From positions 124,001-188,000 of the forward strand of contig NZ_JANJZT010000001.1 in the NCBI RefSeq assembly GCF_024622975.1: a stretch of 64,000 nucleotides of DNA, read 5' to 3'. Source of the stretch: Blautia caecimuris (GTDB lineage: Bacteria; Bacillota; Clostridia; Lachnospirales; Lachnospiraceae). How positions within the stretch are numbered: position 1 is the stretch's first letter; every line of letters starts with the position of its first letter. Below are positions 17,314 through 26,072 of this stretch, piece by piece. Both the position numbers and the translations under genes were made by a program. The notes beneath the pieces are model-generated. The model searched no databases, was not told the DNA's origin, and saw only the letters and a list, made by a program, of their open reading frames with translations.

Positions 17314-17404
17314 GTAAGATATTCTATTACAATTATCAGGTTTTCACGTTATTATAAGTTAAGAAAACACAGAGAGTGTGAAAAACAGTAGGAGGGTGAA
17401 GAAA

Positions 17405-18382
17405 TTGGAAAAGCTGAAACAAAATCCAATCATAAAAAAGCTCGGCCTGAACAGGATTCTGCTTGTTGGGATCCTGATTCTTATGTTCGTAGTCTTCAAA
17501 GTGGTTCTTGGAGATAAGTTTCCGGTAGGAGACAGTATCAGATCCACATTGAACTATGTTTATTTCCTGGGCTTTTTGTCACTGGGCGTTACTTTTGTAA
17601 TCGCTACAGGAGGAATTGATTTCTCCATCGGACCGGTTATGTTCTGCTGTGCACTGGTTTCCGGTTACTGCATGACAAGCTATGGTGTTCCATGTGCAGC
17701 AGCTATGGTATTATGTGTACTGATCGGTCTTTGCTTTGGTACCTTTAACGGATGGCTGGTATCTTACATGTCTGTACCGCCGTTTATCGTATCTATGGCA
17801 TCTATGAATATTGCCAAAGGTCTTGCTTCTGTATTTACAAAAACACAGTCTGTAAGTTGGCCTATGGGCAGCGATCCGGAAAACGGATGGTTCAGAAACA
17901 TTGTTTCCTATAATGATTTTCCTGTAGGTATTGTGATCTTCCTGGCAGTAGCAGTGATCTGCGGAATTATCCTTTACCGTACAAAACCGGGACGTTATAT
18001 TCTCTGCCTTGGTTCTAACAGTGAGGCGGTTCGTCTTTCCGGTGTAAACACCAGAAAATGGCGTATGCTTTCATACATGATCTGCGGAACTCTGGTAGGT
18101 ATTGCCGCACTGTTCTTTGTAGCTACATATACAACTGTTCAGCCAGGTTACGGCGATCAGTACAACAACGAGGCGATTGCAGGCTGCGTAATGGGTGGTA
18201 CATCCATGGTTGGCGGACTTGCTTCCATCGGCGGTACTGTGATCGGTGTGTTCATCATTTCTCTTCTTCAGCAGGGAATCATGGCATTTGGTCTTGGCAA
18301 AGGACAGCAGATGATCATCACCGGTATTATTGTAATCGTTGCAGTTTACGCTGACGTTTCTGCAAGACGCAGAAAGAACTGA
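17405..18382 (+). CDS. Sugar ABC importer permease (RbsC/XylH type), first of two
   Basis: The protein has 325 residues and about ten hydrophobic segments. Motifs of the BPD_transp_2 family are clear: GGIDFSIGPVM, FNGWLVSYMSVPPFIVS, GSNSEAVRLSGVN and AGCVMGGTSMVGG near the end. It forms the membrane channel with the permease at 19926 and the ATPase at 18403. AGGAGGG at 17390-17396 is best placed for the TTG at 17405. GTG 17378 and GTG 17396 are in frame but lie before or right at the ribosome site. Confidence 0.85.
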   Translation: MEKLKQNPIIKKLGLNRILLVGILILMFVVFKVVLGDKFPVGDSIRSTLNYVYFLGFLSLGVTFVIATGGIDFSIGPVMFCCALVSGYCMTSYGVPCAAAMVLCVLIGLCFGTFNGWLVSYMSVPPFIVSMASMNIAKGLASVFTKTQSVSWPMGSDPENGWFRNIVSYNDFPVGIVIFLAVAVICGIILYRTKPGRYILCLGSNSEAVRLSGVNTRKWRMLSYMICGTLVGIAALFFVATYTTVQPGYGDQYNNEAIAGCVMGGTSMVGGLASIGGTVIGVFIISLLQQGIMAFGLGKGQQMIITGIIVIVAVYADVSARRRKN

Positions 18383-18402
18383 TCGGAAGGGAGGATGTAA
18401 CA

Positions 18403-19914
18403 ATGGGTGAAGTTATTTTAACTATGAAGGACATTGATAAGTCCTTTCCTGGAGTTCATGCTCTGGATCACGTTAATTTTGAAGTGAAACGCGGCGAAGT
18501 ACATGCGCTTATGGGAGAAAACGGTGCCGGAAAGTCCACACTTATGAAGGTTCTTACCGGTATTTATCAGAAAGATTCAGGATCCATTGTCTATAAAGGC
18601 AAGGAAACAGAATTTCACAACACAAAGGAAGCTCAGGATGCCGGTGTGGTAATCGTGCACCAGGAGCTGAACATGGTAGGCGACCTGACAGTTGCCCAGA
18701 ACATTTTTATCGGCCGTGAGCCAAAAAAAGGTTTCCGCATCGATGACAAAAAAATGATCGAGGATTCCAAAAAACTGTTCCAGGATCTGAATATTGATAT
18801 TGATCCAAAAGAAAAAATGCATAATCTGACAGTTGGTAAACAGCAGATGTGTGAGATCGCAAAAGCGATTTCCCACAAAGCAGAGGTTATCATCTTTGAC
18901 GAGCCTTCAGCAGCCCTTACTGAAAAAGAGATTGCGGATCTGTTTGTCATCATTCGTGATCTTCGTGAAAAAGGTCTGGGTATTGTCTATATTTCTCACC
19001 GTATGGATGAGATCAAGGTTATTACAGACCGTGTTACTGTTATGCGTGACGGCGGTTATGTTGGAACTCTTATCACCAAAGACAGTACAAAAGAAGATAT
19101 CATCAACATGATGGTGGGACGTGTTATTTATGAGGATCCGAAGCAGCACAGTATGGTTGCGCCGGATGCGCCTGTTGTTCTTAAAGTAGAACATCTGAAT
19201 GCAGGTAAGATGGTTCAGGATGTAAGCTTTGAGCTTCGCAAAGGCGAAATCCTTGGTTTCTCCGGACTGATGGGCGCAGGTCGTACCGAGACAGCAAGAG
19301 CACTGTTTGGTGCAGATCCGAAGCAGAGCGGAAAGATTTCTATCATGGGCAAAGATGGACAGCTTCGTGAAGTTACCATCAACAGTCCGCAGGATGCTGT
19401 TAAATATGGTATCGGTTATCTGTCAGAGGACAGAAGAAGATATGGATGTGTTGTACAGAAGTCCTGTATTGAGAACACAACTCTGGCAACAATGGAACAG
19501 TTTACAAAGGGCTTCCTGATTGACTCAGCGAAAGAAAAAGAAGTAACTGAGAAATATATCAAAGAGCTTGCAACCAAGACTCCTACCGCAGACCAGCTTG
19601 TTGTAAACCTTTCCGGTGGTAACCAGCAGAAGGTGGTTATTGCAAAATGGCTTACAAGAGACAGTGAAATCCTGATCTTCGACGAGCCTACAAGAGGTAT
19701 TGACGTTGGTGCCAAGAATGAAATTTATAAACTGATGAACAGACTGGCAGCAGAAGGTAAATCAATCATCATGATCTCTTCTGAAATGACAGAAGTTCTC
19801 CGAATGAGTGACCGTATCATTATCATGTGTGAGGGTAAAGTAACAGGTAATATTGATATTTCTGAAGCTACCCAGGAAAACATCATGGATAAGGCTACAC
19901 GTAGTATTGATTAA
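18403..19914 (+). CDS. Sugar ABC importer ATPase, two nucleotide-binding domains (RbsA/MglA type)
   Basis: The protein has 503 residues and two fused ATPase domains. The first has Walker A GENGAGKST and Walker B VIIFDEPSAAL. The second has the degenerate A-loop GLMGAGRTE, signature LSGGNQQK and Walker B ILIFDEPTRGIDVGAK, as is normal for the RbsA/MglA family. It powers uptake through the flanking permeases on the inner face of the membrane. AAGGGAGG precedes the ATG. Spacing to its neighbours is 20 and 11 nt, so they form one operon. Confidence 0.92.
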   Translation: MGEVILTMKDIDKSFPGVHALDHVNFEVKRGEVHALMGENGAGKSTLMKVLTGIYQKDSGSIVYKGKETEFHNTKEAQDAGVVIVHQELNMVGDLTVAQNIFIGREPKKGFRIDDKKMIEDSKKLFQDLNIDIDPKEKMHNLTVGKQQMCEIAKAISHKAEVIIFDEPSAALTEKEIADLFVIIRDLREKGLGIVYISHRMDEIKVITDRVTVMRDGGYVGTLITKDSTKEDIINMMVGRVIYEDPKQHSMVAPDAPVVLKVEHLNAGKMVQDVSFELRKGEILGFSGLMGAGRTETARALFGADPKQSGKISIMGKDGQLREVTINSPQDAVKYGIGYLSEDRRRYGCVVQKSCIENTTLATMEQFTKGFLIDSAKEKEVTEKYIKELATKTPTADQLVVNLSGGNQQKVVIAKWLTRDSEILIFDEPTRGIDVGAKNEIYKLMNRLAAEGKSIIMISSEMTEVLRMSDRIIIMCEGKVTGNIDISEATQENIMDKATRSID

Positions 19915-19925
19915 GGAGGACAGTC

Positions 19926-20906
19926 ATGACTAAGAAGAAAAAAAGTATATTAAGTGATCAGAGATTTATCGTTTTAATTGTTGTTATTGCTCTGACAGCT
20001 GTATTCTCCATTATGAGTAAAGAGTTCAGACAGTACAACACATTGCTGAGTTTGCTGGATTTTTCATACTATGATCTTCTGATGGCAATCGGTGTTACTT
20101 TCCCTCTTATTACCGGAGGCGTAGACCTTTCCATCGGAACAGGTATGGTATGTTACGCACTGATCGGCGGAACTCTGATAAGAAGCCATGGCGTACCTGT
20201 TGTTGTTGCTATGCTGGTTTGTGTGCTTCTTGGAGTTCTGATCGGAACACTGAACGGTGTTCTTATCGGCGTAATGAATCTGCCGCCGTTTCTTGCAACT
20301 CTTTGTACCTGTATGATTACCCGCGGTGCCGGATCTCTCTGTACCGCTACACCGTGGCCGGGTCTTACACAGGAAGGCGGATGGTTCCATTCTATCTTTA
20401 AACTTACAATCGGTACAGGAAGAAGCGCTGACCGTTATCCGATCGGTTTCCTGTGGATGGTTATTCTGGTTCTTCTGATGGAATTTGTTCTGAACCATAC
20501 GAAATTCGGACGTTACACCATCGCTATCGGTTCCAATAAAGAAGCAGCAGCTCTTTCAGGAATCAATGTTAAATTCTACCATGTTATGGTATATGTTGTC
20601 TGCGGTCTGTTTGCAGGTCTTGCAGCAATCGCATACGCAGCAGTAACTCCTACCGTACAGCCAGGTACTGGCGCCGGTCTTGAGATGGATGCCATCGGCG
20701 GTGTATTTGTCGGTGGTGTGGCAGCTACAGGTGGTTATGGATCTGTACTTGGAACCTTTGTTGGTATCTTTGTCATCATGCTTCTGAAAACCGGTCTTCC
20801 ATATGTGGGACTACAGGCAAACTGGCAGCAGATCATCACAGGTCTTGTACTGATCGTTGCGGTACTGATCGATATCATCAAAGAAAAGAAAGCTGCAGCA
20901 TTATAA
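19926..20906 (+). CDS. Sugar ABC importer permease, second of two
   Basis: The protein has 326 residues and multiple hydrophobic helices. Family motifs include GGVDLSIGTGM, LNGVLIGVMNLPPFLATL, GSNKEAAALSGINV and GGVFVGGVAATGG. It is related to the permease at 17405, and the two probably form a heterodimer. AAGGAGG lies just before the ATG. A hairpin follows, then the binding-protein gene of the same system. Confidence 0.9.
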   Translation: MTKKKKSILSDQRFIVLIVVIALTAVFSIMSKEFRQYNTLLSLLDFSYYDLLMAIGVTFPLITGGVDLSIGTGMVCYALIGGTLIRSHGVPVVVAMLVCVLLGVLIGTLNGVLIGVMNLPPFLATLCTCMITRGAGSLCTATPWPGLTQEGGWFHSIFKLTIGTGRSADRYPIGFLWMVILVLLMEFVLNHTKFGRYTIAIGSNKEAAALSGINVKFYHVMVYVVCGLFAGLAAIAYAAVTPTVQPGTGAGLEMDAIGGVFVGGVAATGGYGSVLGTFVGIFVIMLLKTGLPYVGLQANWQQIITGLVLIVAVLIDIIKEKKAAAL

Positions 20907-20941
20907 AGAATACAGTTTTCAATTTTAATCACGTATGTGAA

Positions 20942-20965
20942 CCGTCAGGTGAAAACGCCTGACGG
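20942..20965 (+). promoter_or_regulatory. Intercistronic hairpin before the binding-protein gene
   Basis: CCGTCAGGTG (20942-20951) pairs with CGCCTGACGG (20956-20965) around AAAA. There is no strong T-run. It may stabilise the mRNA ends to allow unequal expression of permease and binding protein. Confidence 0.5.
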
Positions 20966-20976
20966 ATCATCATAAA

Positions 20977-20991
20977 AACTAAAAACTATAT
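20977..20991 (+). promoter_or_regulatory. 15-nt element AACTAAAAACTATAT, copy 1
   Basis: The element is identical to 33266-33280. Both copies end 23-25 nt before the ATG of a sugar-binding protein and follow a hairpin. Here TATAAT follows at once (20989-20994), so it could be an internal promoter -10 region or an mRNA processing site. Confidence 0.4.
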
Positions 20992-21015
20992 AATTTTTAA
21001 GGAGGATGTAGAACA

Positions 21016-22206
21016 ATGAAAATTAAAAAACTCATCGCATTAGGCCTTTGTGCAGCAATGGTATCCGGTATGACAGTTGCTCCGGTATTTGCAGCAGAAG
21101 AAGCAACAGAAGACGCAGCTGAAACAGAAGACGCAGCTGCTGAGGAAGAAGCAACAACAGAAGACGCTGCTGATCCGGCAGCTCAGTTTGAGGGACTGAA
21201 AGCAAACGAAGCATATGAATTCCCGATGATGGTTAAATCTTTCCAGTCTACATACTGGCAGGCAGCAGTTGAAGGTATGCAGAAAGCAGCTGATGAGCTG
21301 GGCGTTACTTTCACAGCACAGGGACCGAACAGTGAGTCCGATATCGCAGACCAGGTTAACATGATCAATACAGCTATCGCAGCAAAACCGGTTGGTATGG
21401 GTCTTGCAGCATGCGATACATCTTCTGTAACAGATGCTCTTAAGAAATGCGCAGCAGACGGAATCCCGGTTGTAACATTTGATACAGGTGTTGCAGATGC
21501 TCCGGAAGGATCTGTAGTAGCAGAGGTTGTTACAGACAACGCTCAGGCTGGTGCAGTAGCAGCTGAGAATATGTATGCAGCAATCAAAGACGTTATCGCA
21601 AACGCTGAAGGTCAGGTTATCATCGGTGAAGTAAACCAGGATGCTACAGCTCAGAACATTCAGCTTCGTGGCGCTGGATTCATCAACAAAATGATCGAGC
21701 TTATCCAGGCAGACGGAAAAACTGTTGCAGTTGCAGGTAACGAGTTCTATGTAAACGCAGCAGAAGGCGCTGACGCAAAAGAAGCTGACGCAGACGTTGT
21801 TATCCAGGTTGCAGTTCCGGCACAGACAACTGTAGAGCTTTGCTCCACAGAGGCTCAGGCTATCCTTTCCAAAGAAAACTGTATCGCAATCTTTGGTTCC
21901 AACCAGGTTGCAGCAGAGGGTGTTCTTGCAGCTAACGCTAACCTGAACGTTCTTGGTTCTGACGCAGCAGCAGGCGATGTTATCGGTGTTGGTTTCGACG
22001 CTGGTTCTATCATCAAAGCAGCTGTACAGGATGGCACATTCCTTGGTGCTGTTACACAGTCTCCTCTTATGATGGGATACTATGCAATCTACGCTCTGAC
22101 AGCAGCAGCAAACGGAGATGAAGTTTCTGATGTTCCGACAGCTGGTTACTGGTATGATGCAACAAACATGGAAGACGAAGAAATCGCTCCGAACCTTTAT
22201 GACTAA
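21016..22206 (+). CDS. Secreted sugar-binding protein of the ABC importer, no lipobox
   Basis: The protein has 396 residues. A signal peptide ends near PVFA-AEE; Cys12 lies inside the hydrophobic core and is not in a lipobox. An acidic Ala/Glu/Asp/Thr-rich linker (about residues 28-55) follows. The rest is a type I periplasmic-binding fold: SFQSTYWQAAVEGM, PVVTFDTGVAD, VVTDNAQAGAVAAENM, GVGFDAGSIIKAAVQDG. It captures the sugar for the permeases at 17405 and 19926. The leader contains a 15-nt element shared with the binding-protein gene at 33303. The substrate cannot be read from sequence; the nearby kinase and isomerase suggest a deoxyhexose or pentose. Confidence 0.88.
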   Translation: MKIKKLIALGLCAAMVSGMTVAPVFAAEEATEDAAETEDAAAEEEATTEDAADPAAQFEGLKANEAYEFPMMVKSFQSTYWQAAVEGMQKAADELGVTFTAQGPNSESDIADQVNMINTAIAAKPVGMGLAACDTSSVTDALKKCAADGIPVVTFDTGVADAPEGSVVAEVVTDNAQAGAVAAENMYAAIKDVIANAEGQVIIGEVNQDATAQNIQLRGAGFINKMIELIQADGKTVAVAGNEFYVNAAEGADAKEADADVVIQVAVPAQTTVELCSTEAQAILSKENCIAIFGSNQVAAEGVLAANANLNVLGSDAAAGDVIGVGFDAGSIIKAAVQDGTFLGAVTQSPLMMGYYAIYALTAAANGDEVSDVPTAGYWYDATNMEDEEIAPNLYD

Positions 22207-22239
22207 TTTCTAGTCTCTGAGTTTTACACAATATTCACC

Positions 22240-22270
22240 ATATCCCCAGAGGATTCTCTGGGGATATTTT
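22240..22270 (+). terminator. Intrinsic terminator, 12-bp perfect stem
   Basis: ATATCCCCAGAG (22240-22251) pairs with 22256-22267 around GATT, then TTT. It ends the importer operon. Confidence 0.85.
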
Positions 22271-22285
22271 AAATTAACACATATC

Positions 22286-22347
22286 TGTCAGGAAAGCTGA
22301 CAAACAAAGGGAACTGTCCACAGATTACCGGAAACAGAGTGGACAGT
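22286..22347 (+). repeat. Two small inverted repeats upstream of the rhamnulokinase gene
   Basis: TGTCAG/CTGACA (22286-22302) and ACTGTCCAC/GTGGACAGT (22313-22347) are perfect inverted repeats. The rest of the 295-nt gap holds the terminator and a weak TTGAAG-18-TGTTAT (22391-22420). They may be operators or leader structures. Confidence 0.3.
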
Positions 22348-22501
22348 GACAAATAAGGACACTTTTTCAGACAAACCAGGTTCTTCCGATTTGAAGTATT
22401 TTCATGTAATATGATGTTATCAAATATGGAAGAACTAAAAAACACAGCAGACAATAAAAAATTCTTCTGTGTATATCTTACATATTTAGGAGGTTTTAAT
22501 C

Positions 22502-23905
22502 ATGGCAACATATTATCTTGCAGTAGACATTGGTGCGTCCAGCGGACGTCATATTCTGGGACATATGGAAAATGGAAAAATGATCCTGGAGGAAGTATAT
22601 CGTTTTGAAAACGGTATGGTAAAAAAAGGCGACGAACTTTGCTGGGAATTTGACCGCCTGTTTAAAGAGGTGATCAACGGACTGAAAAAATGTAAAGAAA
22701 TCGGCAAGATTCCGGTAAGCATGGGTGTTGATACCTGGGGCGTTGACTTTGTTCTCCTGGACAAAGACGGAAATGTTCTTGGAAACACTGTTGGATATCG
22801 TGACAGCCGTACAGAAGGCATGGACCAGGAAGTGTACAAAGTGATCTCCCAGGAAGAACTGTATGAGAGAACTGGTATCCAGAAAGCAATTTACAATACC
22901 ATCTACCAGCTTATGTCAGTAAAGACAAAGCATCCGGAGTATCTGGAGCAGGCAGAAACCCTTCTTCATGTACCGGATTACTTCCATTATCTTCTCACAG
23001 GAGTAAAATCCTGCGAATATACAGAGGCTACTACCAGCCAGCTGGTAAGCCCTGTTACAAAGGACTGGGATTTTGAACTGATCGACAAGCTGGGATATCC
23101 GAGAAAGATTTTCCAGAAGCTGATCATGCCGGGAACAAGCATCGGACATTTTTCTGAAGCAGTGAAGAACGAGGTTGGTTTTGATCTGGAAGTAGTTGCT
23201 CCAGCAACTCACGACACTGGTTCTGCTGTGCTTGCAGTACCTGCAAATGACGATGACTTTATTTATATCAGTTCCGGAACATGGTCACTGATGGGGCTTG
23301 AGAGAGAGACTGCAGACTGCTCCAAAGAGAGCTGTGCTCTGAATCTGACAAACGAAGGCGGATATGCAGGACGTTTCCGCTATCTGAAAAATATCATGGG
23401 CCTGTGGATGATCCAGTCTGTACGTCATGAGATCAATGATAAATACGGTTTTGCTGAAATCTGTGCTATGGCAGAAGATGCAAAGGATTTCCCGTCCAGA
23501 GTAGACGCAAATGACGAGTGCTTCCTGGCACCGGCAAATATGACAGAGGAAGTGAAGGATTACTGCCGCAGAACCGGACAGAAGGTTCCGGAGACTCTCG
23601 GTGAGATCGCTACTGTGATCTATACCAGCCTTGCAGAATGTTATGCAAAAACAGCAAAAGAACTGGAAGAGATCACAGGAAGAACCTACAGCCGTATCCA
23701 TGTTGTAGGCGGCGGTTCCAATGCAGGATATCTGAATGAACTGACAGCAAAAGCTACAGGCAAAGAGGTTCATGCAGGTCCGGGAGAGGCAACTGCAATC
23801 GGTAATATCACTGCCCAGATGTTAAAGGCAGAGGAATTCAAATCTATTGAAGAAGCAAGAACAGTAATTCACGAGTCCTTTAATATCAAAATTTATAACG
23901 CATAA
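22502..23905 (+). CDS. rhaB: Rhamnulokinase (FGGY family)
   Basis: The protein has 467 residues, close to the RhaB length. The N-terminal ATPase motif reads LAVDIGASSGRHI, as in RhaB. MGVDTWGVDFVLLD, GYRDSRTEGM, ATHDTGSAVLAVPA, YISSGTWSLMG and HVVGGGSNAGYLNELTA are family features. It phosphorylates L-rhamnulose to the 1-phosphate in the cytoplasm; related FGGY enzymes use L-fuculose or other ketoses. It is followed after 37 nt by an isomerase, so the pair likely isomerises and then phosphorylates an imported sugar. No aldolase is in the window. AGGAGG stands 7 nt before the ATG. Confidence 0.88.
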   Translation: MATYYLAVDIGASSGRHILGHMENGKMILEEVYRFENGMVKKGDELCWEFDRLFKEVINGLKKCKEIGKIPVSMGVDTWGVDFVLLDKDGNVLGNTVGYRDSRTEGMDQEVYKVISQEELYERTGIQKAIYNTIYQLMSVKTKHPEYLEQAETLLHVPDYFHYLLTGVKSCEYTEATTSQLVSPVTKDWDFELIDKLGYPRKIFQKLIMPGTSIGHFSEAVKNEVGFDLEVVAPATHDTGSAVLAVPANDDDFIYISSGTWSLMGLERETADCSKESCALNLTNEGGYAGRFRYLKNIMGLWMIQSVRHEINDKYGFAEICAMAEDAKDFPSRVDANDECFLAPANMTEEVKDYCRRTGQKVPETLGEIATVIYTSLAECYAKTAKELEEITGRTYSRIHVVGGGSNAGYLNELTAKATGKEVHAGPGEATAIGNITAQMLKAEEFKSIEEARTVIHESFNIKIYNA

Positions 23906-23942
23906 ACAGCTTTATAGTTTTATATGAAGAGGAGAGTTCATT

Positions 23943-25361
23943 ATGTTAGTTAATACGAAAGCAAAAGTCGGCGTATTTTCAATCGCACTGGGAGCTTACC
24001 TTCCACAGTTCCCGTCACTGGTACCGGAGTTTGAGGCACAGTATGCTGCATTCAAAAAAACAATTCCGGATACGGTAGAGATCATTGACGGAGGAATGGT
24101 GACAACCAAGGAACAGGCAATGGAGGCAGGGGACAGATTCCGCGCTGCAGACGTTGATCTTGTATTCCTTCAGATGCTGACTTATGCTACATCTTATAAT
24201 ATGCTTCCGGCAATCCGCGATCTGGATGTTCCTGTAGTGCTGGTAAACGTCCAGAAGCTGAAAGCTCTGGATTATGAGCATACAGATATTGCTTCCTGGC
24301 TGGGAGAAGGCTATGCCTGCGGAGCTGTAGGCGAAGCTGTTGCAGACCTTGAGAGAGCAGGCAAAAGACATGCGGTGATCACAGGTGTGGTAGAAGGCGG
24401 AGATCCTGCTGTTCAGGCAGAGATTGAAGACTGGTGCAAGGCTGCTCAGGTGAGAAGAAGATTTCGTGAGACTAACATTGCGCAGATCGGCAGACCATAT
24501 CCGGGAATGATGGATCTGTACATTGATGAGACAAACCTCTATAACAGAATGTTCCTTTATACCAAGCAGTTTGACTGGGAAAAGATGTGGGCGATTGCAG
24601 ACGATATCACAGATGAAGACGCAATCCGTGCAAAAGCTCAGGACATTCTGGATACTTTTGAGATCGAAGGCGGGGGCACAATCGAAAAAGTATGGGATAT
24701 GGCAAAATATGTGGTTGCCTTTGAGCAGTGGGTAAAAGACGAGCATCTTGGCATGATCGCTTCCCATTATGACGGATTTGCTCAGGGCAAGGCAGGCGTT
24801 CTTGACAGTATGCTGATTCCGGCATTTTCTATGCTGATCAAGCAGGGAACTGCATGTGCGGTTGAGGGAGATATGAAGGTTGCCATGGCAATGAGTATCC
24901 TGAAAACAATTTCCGGAACCGGACAGCTTTCTGAGATGTATTCCATTGACTTTAATGATGACATCTGTATCATCGGTCATTCCGGTAGCGGAGATGCTGA
25001 TATTTCTGACAAGAAGCCTACCATGAAGATCGTGAAGGTATTCCACGGCAAAACAGGCGGCGGATATCTGACACAGTTCTATCCGTATCTTGGACCGGTT
25101 ACTTATCTTGCCATTACCCAGGATAAGGATGGAAACTTCAAGTTTGTTGTTGCAGAAGGCGTGAACGAGGAAGGTCCGATCCTTTCCTTTGGAGATACCA
25201 ATATGAGAACACGCTTTACCTGCGGTGCAAGAGAGTTTGTAAACCGCTGGAGTGAAGCCGGTCCCACACATCATATGGCAGCAGCAACCGGAAGACACAT
25301 TGACACGATTCTCAAGGTTGCAAAAATCTTTAACGTTCCGGTTGAGATCGTTACAAGATAA
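23943..25361 (+). CDS. L-fucose/L-arabinose isomerase superfamily sugar isomerase
   Basis: The protein has 472 residues. It opens with a fucose/arabinose isomerase-like N-terminal fold (KVGVFSIALGAYLPQFP, IIDGGMVTT, LVFLQMLTYATS), and the C-terminal part carries Glu, Asp and His residues expected for a Mn-binding site (EGDMKVAMAMSILK, GHSGSGDAD, THHMAAATG). It should interconvert an aldose and a ketose. With rhaB beside it, it may supply the ketose for phosphorylation, although classical rhamnose isomerase RhaA is a different family. The sugar is uncertain. Codon use is strongly biased, suggesting high expression. A terminator follows. Confidence 0.78.
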   Translation: MLVNTKAKVGVFSIALGAYLPQFPSLVPEFEAQYAAFKKTIPDTVEIIDGGMVTTKEQAMEAGDRFRAADVDLVFLQMLTYATSYNMLPAIRDLDVPVVLVNVQKLKALDYEHTDIASWLGEGYACGAVGEAVADLERAGKRHAVITGVVEGGDPAVQAEIEDWCKAAQVRRRFRETNIAQIGRPYPGMMDLYIDETNLYNRMFLYTKQFDWEKMWAIADDITDEDAIRAKAQDILDTFEIEGGGTIEKVWDMAKYVVAFEQWVKDEHLGMIASHYDGFAQGKAGVLDSMLIPAFSMLIKQGTACAVEGDMKVAMAMSILKTISGTGQLSEMYSIDFNDDICIIGHSGSGDADISDKKPTMKIVKVFHGKTGGGYLTQFYPYLGPVTYLAITQDKDGNFKFVVAEGVNEEGPILSFGDTNMRTRFTCGAREFVNRWSEAGPTHHMAAATGRHIDTILKVAKIFNVPVEIVTR

Positions 25362-25407
25362 AATCGATTTTTCGTTTTGAGAGAGTATCTGATATTTACA
25401 CATATTC

Positions 25408-25456
25408 AAAAACAACATCCCGCAGACCGGTCATGGTTCTGCGGGATGTTGTTTTT
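25408..25456 (+). terminator. Strong bidirectional-type terminator
   Basis: Stem 25408-25426 (AAAAACAACATCCCGCAGA) pairs perfectly with 25438-25456, ending in TTTTT. It lies between the isomerase gene and the convergent gene at 25524-25952. Confidence 0.9.
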
Positions 25457-25523
25457 GTCAGCATGGGAATCCATTACATAAAAACTTTTGCTGCACATGT
25501 GATTTTACCAGGAGCTGAGACAG

Positions 25524-25952
25524 CTATCTCAGCTCCTGGTGTTCTTTTTTCAGTTCACGGTAAAGCTCCATGGAATTCCAGTGTACGGTAACAGGAGTGA
25601 GGACTGCTTTCAGATTAACGTTTTTCAGCTGATTGTCCCGGAAAAACTGAAGAAAAGCGTCCATCTGACTGTTGGAGAAATCTTTCATAACCAGCATTTC
25701 TTCGCTGAAGTTTTCTCCCATGGGAAACCTGGAACAGGGAGAAAATCCCGGAATTTCAAAAAGGTATCCCAGAGGATGAAACAAATCAGAAGCAGGCACT
25801 TCACGGACGTCAACGTCAGCTCTTCTCAGATATCGTCTGATCTGTCTGGTGCGTTCATCCTGCGAAAAATGATAAAGAAGAATCTGTGGTTTGGGGGCGG
25901 GAGCCCTGCCCAGTGTGGATAAGTTCATGTTGTGAAAATCAAATGTGTTCAA
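25524..25952 (-). CDS. DUF3783-like small protein downstream of a two-component system
   Basis: The protein has 142 residues. I match it tentatively to DUF3783 by the pattern of a C-terminal EEMLVMKDFSNSQMDAFLQFFRD followed by NLKAVLTPVTVHWNSMELYREL. There is no signal peptide or membrane helix. It is on the minus strand 120 nt after the sensor kinase gene and probably shares its transcript. Function is unknown. The N-terminal half (PQILLYHFSQDERTRQIRRYL) looks like a small alpha/beta fold. The convergent gene ends about 160 nt away across the shared terminator. Confidence 0.65.
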   Translation of the reverse strand: MNTFDFHNMNLSTLGRAPAPKPQILLYHFSQDERTRQIRRYLRRADVDVREVPASDLFHPLGYLFEIPGFSPCSRFPMGENFSEEMLVMKDFSNSQMDAFLQFFRDNQLKNVNLKAVLTPVTVHWNSMELYRELKKEHQELR

Positions 25953-26072
25953 AAAAATGCCTCCTGGTAGAATAATGGCGCAGTCAAAAATGTCTGCTGA
26001 GTTTACAGGTTTCTATACTACAGAATAGAAGAGGTTTTTCTCCATAAGATATTATCTCAGATAATTATCATG

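Noticed and set aside
24015..25418. Open frame of 467 codons on the minus strand
   Set aside because: It is antisense to the sugar isomerase gene and has no ribosome site or recognisable family.
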